Positions 13,920-18,192 of a DNA stretch of 18,192 bases are shown piece after piece. A program made the translations under genes and the position numbers. The stretch is from CAYILC01 sp964364145 (GTDB taxonomy: Bacteria; Patescibacteriota; Microgenomatia; UBA1400; UBA12028). The notes beneath the pieces are model-generated. The model was not told where the DNA came from. It ran no database searches and was given only the letters and a program-made list of their open reading frames with translations. The first letter of the stretch is position 1. Each line of letters begins with the position of its first letter. The stretch is taken from the NCBI GenBank assembly GCA_964364145.1, contig CAYILC010000009.1, positions 1-18,192 of the forward strand. Direction: 5' to 3'.

Positions 13920-15259
13920 TCTTGCAACATTTTTCTCTTGCTAGGGTGCTTGAGCTTCCGCAATGCTTTTGCCTCAATCTGCCGGATGCGCTCTCTCGTC
14001 ACACCAAACTTCTTGCCAACTTCTTCCAACGTCATTGGCCTTGCCCCATTCAATCCAAACCGCATCTTCAACACTTTCGCTTCGCGGTCACTTAAGCTCG
14101 ACAATACTTCCTCAATATTTTCCTTCAACAATCGCTTGCTGGTGGCATCATATGGTGAGGTCTGTGTTTCATCGGCAATAAAATCGCCGAGGTAGGAATC
14201 ATTGTCATCGCCGATCGGCGTTTCCAAGGAAGTGGTTTTTTGTGAAATCTTCAAGATCTCGCGAACACGGTCGGCATCCATACCGCCCATTTCGTCCGCA
14301 ATTTCCTGCGCATCCGGCTCGCGACCCAAATCCTGCATCAACTTGCGCGAAATACGCATGAGTTTGTTGATCGTCTCAACCATGTGAACAGGAATACGAA
14401 TAGTGCGGGCTTGATCCGCAATGGCGCGCGTAATTGCTTGACGAATCCACCATGTTGCGTATGTAGAAAACTTAAATCCTTTGGTCCAGTCGTATTTCTC
14501 AACCGCACGAATGAGACCTTTGTTTCCTTCCTGAATGAGATCCAAGAAGGTCATACCGCGGCCAATGTATTTCTTGGCGATAGAAACCACCAGGCGCAAG
14601 TTCGCATTAATCAGTTGGCGCTTTGCTTCTTTTTCACCTTGATCATTGCGTTGTGCTAAATCGATTTCCTGCTCGCGATTTAACAACGGAATACGACCGA
14701 TCTCGCGCAAATACATGCGCACCGGATCTGCAACCGACCGATCTTCCAACGTTGTTAAGGACTCAAGCTCTTTTTCCAAGTCCGAGACCGAGGCAGAGTC
14801 CTGCTTCATCTCTTCTTCCGCAACGTTTTCGAACACATCAACGCCCGCGGCAAACAGCTTGTCATAGAGATTGTCGAGGTCTTCAAGGTGATCTTCCGGG
14901 AATACCAATACTTGAAGAATTTCATCCTGGGTTACATATCCTTGGGCTTTAGCGCGCTTCAATAAATCAGCTAAATGTTGCTTGAGTTGCGCCTGTTTCG
15001 CACTTGAAGACATTTGTTTTTGTTGTGGTTTTGGAGGCTCTGGTTTCACCTGAGACTGTACCACTGTTTTCACCTGCTTGAGAGGTTGTGTGTGTATATT
15101 TGTTTGCGCACTAGAACTACCACTCTTTTTTTTCGATTCTGCTTGAATTTTTATTTTTTGGTGCGGGCGCGAAGGTAGCTTCGCTTGAGCATTTTTTTGT
15201 GAGTTTTTCATGGAAGTTTTCTTGGACTTGGCTGATCTGGTGATCTTGGTGGCTGGCAT
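13907..15259 (-). CDS. rpoD: Housekeeping RNA polymerase sigma factor (sigma-70/RpoD)
   Basis: A 450-aa principal sigma factor. A Lys/Ser/Gln-rich head (1-95) precedes a region 1.1-like part (AKAQGYVTQDEILQVL, about 103-118). Region 1.2 is DPVRMYLREIGRIPLL. Region 2 holds NLRLVVSIAKKYIGRGM, FLDLIQEGNKGLIRAV and FKFSTYATWWIRQAITRAI (-10 recognition). Region 3.0 is IPVHMVETINKL, with H292 and E295 in the HxxE that contacts extended -10 TG. Region 4 ends LEEVGKKFGVTRERIRQIE, the -35 helix-turn-helix. The frame is open to a TTG at 15298, but the ATG at 15259 is chosen because a strong promoter lies exactly 6 bases upstream. It follows dnaG, as in the macromolecular-synthesis operon. Confidence 0.97.
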   Translation of the reverse strand: MPATKITRSAKSKKTSMKNSQKNAQAKLPSRPHQKIKIQAESKKKSGSSSAQTNIHTQPLKQVKTVVQSQVKPEPPKPQQKQMSSSAKQAQLKQHLADLLKRAKAQGYVTQDEILQVLVFPEDHLEDLDNLYDKLFAAGVDVFENVAEEEMKQDSASVSDLEKELESLTTLEDRSVADPVRMYLREIGRIPLLNREQEIDLAQRNDQGEKEAKRQLINANLRLVVSIAKKYIGRGMTFLDLIQEGNKGLIRAVEKYDWTKGFKFSTYATWWIRQAITRAIADQARTIRIPVHMVETINKLMRISRKLMQDLGREPDAQEIADEMGGMDADRVREILKISQKTTSLETPIGDDNDSYLGDFIADETQTSPYDATSKRLLKENIEEVLSSLSDREAKVLKMRFGLNGARPMTLEEVGKKFGVTRERIRQIEAKALRKLKHPSKRKMLQDYLE

Positions 15260-15265
15260 GTGCGA

Positions 15266-15294
15266 AGTGTACCAGATGAAAGCATGATACGCAA
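15266..15294 (-). promoter_or_regulatory. Promoter of rpoD, leaderless
   Basis: TTGCGT (15289-15294), a 17-base spacer ending in TGG, and TACACT (15266-15271). Six bases separate it from the ATG, so transcription should start on the start codon itself. Confidence 0.7.
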
Positions 15295-15332
15295 CCAAAC
15301 GATCTTGAGGAGTTTTGACTCAAGAATCCTGC

Positions 15333-17180
15333 CTAGATTTGTTTAGATTGAGAATTTCCCATCTGTTTCAGCAAGAGATCATATTCCTTCTGCTGATCAT
15401 CCGATAACGCAGATAATGCCTCAAGTTCGGTAAATCTTTGCGCCACTTCGGTACGGACGTGTTTTCGCAGATGCTCACGGTATGTCTCAAGCGTTTTGCC
15501 CCACTCTTTGGTCATTGTTGCCTCATCATCAAGTTGATGGACAAGTTCTTGCTCGAGGAAAATCTCGGAAACCATGGGCTGAAGTTCCGGAGGAAGTTCA
15601 CTGGTAAAGGTACGGATCGTAAAACTTCCTTTTTTAGCTGTTTTCTCGAGAAAACTCCAAATTTTTTTGAGTGGAGGATCGGTAAAATCCGCAGTTGAAA
15701 GATCCTGAACTGCTTTTAATACAAACTCCTGACTGCCATGCAGTGCTAAAGAAAGCAAATATCGTTGAAGCGTCACAATAAATTCCTGCTTCTTGGATGT
15801 GTCTGCAGTGTTATCGTCTTTTTGCTGTGTTTTTGGACCGTACTGACCCATCGACCCCAACTCTTTCTTTCGAACAAATTTCTTCACCTCCGTTTCCAAA
15901 ACATCCGGCCGAACCTGCAGTTTCTCGGCACCTTTTTGTAAGAAAAAGGCTTGCTCAACCGCATTTCCAATCGAGGCTAAGACCGGAACAATTTTTTGTG
16001 CGATAAGTTTTTTGCCTTCACCAGTGGTTTGATCCTGCCCAACAAATGCCGCGTTTATTAAATATTCAAAGGCCGAAACTGTATGCTTGGTAAGTTCACG
16101 CCATGCTTTTGGCGACTCACGGGCAATCTCGTCCGGATCTTTGCCCCCTTCAATCGGCAACACGCGTAGACTTAACTCAAATGGCTTAGCAACCTCGATC
16201 GCCCGAATATTTGCCTCAACGCCGGCATTATCGGCATCCAACGCCAACACCACGCGCTTTGCCGTTCGCGACAACAACCGCATTTGTTGGTCAGAAAGCG
16301 CAGAACCCTTAATCGCCACCACATTTTTTATTCCGGCTTGATACGAGGACAGTGCATCGAGTTCACCTTCCACCACAAACACTTCTTCCTCTTTTTTAAT
16401 GATCGGCTTGAGCACCGAGTATCCAAACAATAACTCGGATTTATGGTACAGCTGTGTCTCGGGCGAGTTAATGTACTTTGCCTCTTTTGCTTTTGGATCT
16501 AAAACGCGACCGGAAAACCCAACAACCTTGCCTAAAGCATCGGTAAGCGGAAACATCACCCTGCCGCGAAAACGATCGTATGGCCGATTGTTATTGCTCT
16601 GAACGAGAAGACCCGCATCCAACAGTTCTTTTTTCGTATATTTTTTCTTGTTGATTAAATAGTGCTGCAGTGCATCCCAAGAATCAAGTGCATATCCCAA
16701 CTTAAACGTGGTAACTGTTTCGCGCGCAACACCGCGAGACTGAAGATAGTCGCGGGCAATCTTTCCGCTTTTGTGCTCGGTCAAAATGTAGTGATAATAC
16801 TCGCGGGCTAAGCTTAAAATTTCATAATGTCGTTGGCGTTGAAGATCATCGTTTGTAAACACGTGACGCTCCAGCGTGATTCCCGCTCGGCTTGCCAGTT
16901 CCTGAAGCGCCTCGGCAAACGTCATGCCTTCGTACTCTTCTAAAAAGGTAAAAATATCGCCGGATTTAGCACAACCAAAACATTTATATCGCTGAATATC
17001 CGAAGTGACAAAAAATGAGGGAGATTTTTCCGAATGAAACGGGCACAACCCCTTAAAACTTTTTCCCGCTCTAGTGAGATGCACACGCTCGCCAATGAAC
17101 TGAACGATATCGATCGCGTCTTTGACTTCCTGAACCTGGTTGCGTGCGTGGGTTTGCGAGTAGTTTTGCGAGTGCTCCAT
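15333..17180 (-). CDS. dnaG: DNA primase DnaG
   Basis: A 615-aa replication primase that makes RNA primers for the replisome. The N-terminal CHC2 zinc finger uses C46, H49, C67 and C70 (LCPFHSEKSPSF, then YKCFGCAKSGD). The primase core follows with RFRGRVMFPL (203-212) and GFSGR. The TOPRIM part has EGELDALS (catalytic E271 region) and LALDADNAG (D315, D317). The C-terminal 430-615 is the less conserved helicase-interacting region. Length fits the family. No Shine-Dalgarno is seen and an extended -10 lies 6 bases before the ATG. The rpoD start is 73 bases downstream of the stop, so the two may be co-transcribed in addition to rpoD's own promoter. Confidence 0.97.
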   Translation of the reverse strand: MEHSQNYSQTHARNQVQEVKDAIDIVQFIGERVHLTRAGKSFKGLCPFHSEKSPSFFVTSDIQRYKCFGCAKSGDIFTFLEEYEGMTFAEALQELASRAGITLERHVFTNDDLQRQRHYEILSLAREYYHYILTEHKSGKIARDYLQSRGVARETVTTFKLGYALDSWDALQHYLINKKKYTKKELLDAGLLVQSNNNRPYDRFRGRVMFPLTDALGKVVGFSGRVLDPKAKEAKYINSPETQLYHKSELLFGYSVLKPIIKKEEEVFVVEGELDALSSYQAGIKNVVAIKGSALSDQQMRLLSRTAKRVVLALDADNAGVEANIRAIEVAKPFELSLRVLPIEGGKDPDEIARESPKAWRELTKHTVSAFEYLINAAFVGQDQTTGEGKKLIAQKIVPVLASIGNAVEQAFFLQKGAEKLQVRPDVLETEVKKFVRKKELGSMGQYGPKTQQKDDNTADTSKKQEFIVTLQRYLLSLALHGSQEFVLKAVQDLSTADFTDPPLKKIWSFLEKTAKKGSFTIRTFTSELPPELQPMVSEIFLEQELVHQLDDEATMTKEWGKTLETYREHLRKHVRTEVAQRFTELEALSALSDDQQKEYDLLLKQMGNSQSKQI

Positions 17181-17186
17181 ATAATG

Positions 17187-17195
17187 AGTATATCA
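17187..17195 (-). promoter_or_regulatory. Extended -10 promoter of dnaG, leaderless
   Basis: Minus-strand TGATATACT, identical to the glycosyltransferase element and 6 bases before the ATG. No -35 seen. Confidence 0.65.
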
Positions 17196-17237
17196 GAAGT
17201 TTGGGAAATGTTTGGGAGAGGAGAAATCTATAAAGTG

Positions 17238-17621
17238 TTATTCGCTAGAGGGAGGTTTTAATTTTCTTCTCTCATCGTCGGGAGAAGGAGTAGACCCAAT
17301 CCAACTATTAACACCATCCGGAATAATGCCTTTTCTTGTTTGTTCAAGATCATTATCCAACCGTTCTCCTACTTTATAAAGAATAAGATATCGCTTCGTG
17401 TACCCCCCCTCGAGATCAGTTTTTTTTACTTCTTCTTGGAGTTCTTTGCCTAATGCTTTCCTTGCTTCACCAAGGATAAGATATACAACCTTCGCGGTTC
17501 GTTCACCCGATTTCACCGCCGCAGCATTTCGGATGAGTCTGCTATATTCAGCATCCACTTCCGATTTCTTAATCTTAAGGCTACCTTCTCCTGGTAGTTG
17601 CTCTCTGTTTTTATCCCCCAT
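17238..17621 (-). CDS. Hypothetical small soluble protein
   Basis: A 127-aa charged protein that I do not recognise. It has no signal peptide or TM segment. A probably helical centre (EYSRLIRNAAAVKSGERTAK, then VVYLILGEARKALGKELQEE, about residues 25-65) is followed by a conserved-looking YTKRYLILYKVGERLDND, and a disordered Pro/Ser/Lys tail (109-127). GGAGGT five bases before the ATG strongly supports the start and shows that this gene uses Shine-Dalgarno initiation, unlike dnaG downstream. No Cys, His cluster or catalytic motif is visible. Confidence 0.75.
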   Translation of the reverse strand: MGDKNREQLPGEGSLKIKKSEVDAEYSRLIRNAAAVKSGERTAKVVYLILGEARKALGKELQEEVKKTDLEGGYTKRYLILYKVGERLDNDLEQTRKGIIPDGVNSWIGSTPSPDDERRKLKPPSSE

Positions 17622-17638
17622 GTGTTACCTCCATTTCG

Positions 17639-17667
17639 ACAATACAAAAGAATCTCTTTTTAAGCAA
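17639..17667 (-). promoter_or_regulatory. Candidate promoter of the small hypothetical gene
   Basis: TTGCTT (17662-17667), a 17-base spacer and TATTGT (17639-17644), with GGAGGT at 17627-17632 downstream. Both boxes are imperfect. Confidence 0.4.
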
Positions 17668-17685
17668 CTTGTTGAGCCAGTCGGC

Positions 17686-18192
17686 CTAGACATTTGACAA
17701 AAACTTTTTAATACGTATGAATAGGTTTTTTCTCTGGATTGGATCTTTAAAGTTGTGATCGCCGTCTATCTCGACATATTGAACATTTTTCATTCCTTTA
17801 TACTCGTCAAAATATTTGTCCGTTAAGACATCATCTTGTTTCGGTTTAAAAATGATTAAATCAGTCTTATCACCAAGTTCTTCAATGCGTTCAAGTGGAT
17901 TCAAATTCTCGAGTGTTGTCCAAAAATCTTTACCTATAAGCTGAATCCCACCATGTGTTCTGGGATAGGTAGTAATACCATTTTTATTCACCGTTCCCCC
18001 TTTAGACAGAATTCTTTTTTCAAGCTCTTCTGAAACAAACTGCGTATTCGCGTTTACAATAGATGTAAATATGGTTTTTTTAATTCCATTGGGAGAAAGA
18101 AGACTTACAACAAATGTTCCAAGAGAATGAGCAATAATATTGATGTTTTTTTCAAGATATTTTTTCTTTACGTTTCTAATAACCGAGTCCAC
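17686..18192 (-). CDS. Alpha/beta-hydrolase fold protein, 5' end cut by window edge
   Basis: The C-terminal 168 residues of a protein that begins beyond 18192; the first visible codon is GTG and is probably internal. The nucleophile elbow is IIAHSLGT, with Ser23 of the fragment. The later acid is in KPKQDDVL (D120 or D121) and the His in DGDHNF (H146), a standard Ser-Asp-His order and spacing. The lid region between (about 45-105) is Lys/Glu-rich. Substrate is unknown; esterase, lipase or peptidase-like activity are all possible. It is separated from the next gene by 64 bases with a separate promoter candidate. Confidence 0.82.
   Translation of the reverse strand: MDSVIRNVKKKYLEKNINIIAHSLGTFVVSLLSPNGIKKTIFTSIVNANTQFVSEELEKRILSKGGTVNKNGITTYPRTHGGIQLIGKDFWTTLENLNPLERIEELGDKTDLIIFKPKQDDVLTDKYFDEYKGMKNVQYVEIDGDHNFKDPIQRKNLFIRIKKFLSNV

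Noticed and set aside
15260..15298. Longer sigma-factor N-terminus from TTG at 15298
   Set aside because: It would translate through the rpoD promoter, and the ATG at 15259 is better placed.

Overview
The window most resembles a Patescibacteria (CPR) genome. Evidence: a SHOCT-tail protein, a DUF302 protein, a DUF5667-type surface protein, a compact dnaG-rpoD pair, very short intergenic spaces and several apparently leaderless genes. UGA is used as stop (for example the TGA of the response regulator), so the recoded SR1/Gracilibacteria lineages are unlikely. This placement is inference from gene content. No rRNA is present.

Positions 1-8219 form a copper-handling region, nearly all on the minus strand. 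Read in transcription order, a membrane transporter-like protein carrying an HMA domain and two cupredoxin domains (8219-6423) leads into a small HMA copper chaperone (6405-6190) and a Cu+ P1B-type ATPase (6185-3510). A second minus-strand group holds a DUF302 protein and a Met-rich SHOCT membrane protein, followed by an OmpR-type response regulator and a histidine kinase that runs off the left edge. A small plus-strand membrane protein lies between the two groups. The likely logic is copper sensing by the two-component pair, cytosolic delivery by the chaperone, export by the ATPase and envelope-side binding by the cupredoxin, Met-rich and DUF302 proteins.

Positions 8374-10992 encode a secreted, Cys-rich, repeat-containing surface protein with a Pro-rich tail. 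Upstream of it is a 3'-truncated RhuM-like gene.

Positions 11564-13067 look like an accessory insert. Two near-identical 68-base direct repeats flank a two-gene module: a MerR-type HTH fused to a GHKL ATPase, translationally coupled to a STAS-like (DUF4325) protein. An array of phased 10-base repeats lies at its promoter. The right-hand repeat ends within the 3' end of a tRNA-Asn gene. This module is the best candidate for an undescribed system.

Positions 13061-17621 return to core functions: tRNA-Asn, a family 2 glycosyltransferase, the housekeeping sigma factor, DNA primase and one unknown small protein. The right edge cuts an alpha/beta-hydrolase gene. Many promoters are TGN-extended -10 elements, several placed so close to the start codon that the mRNA would be leaderless.
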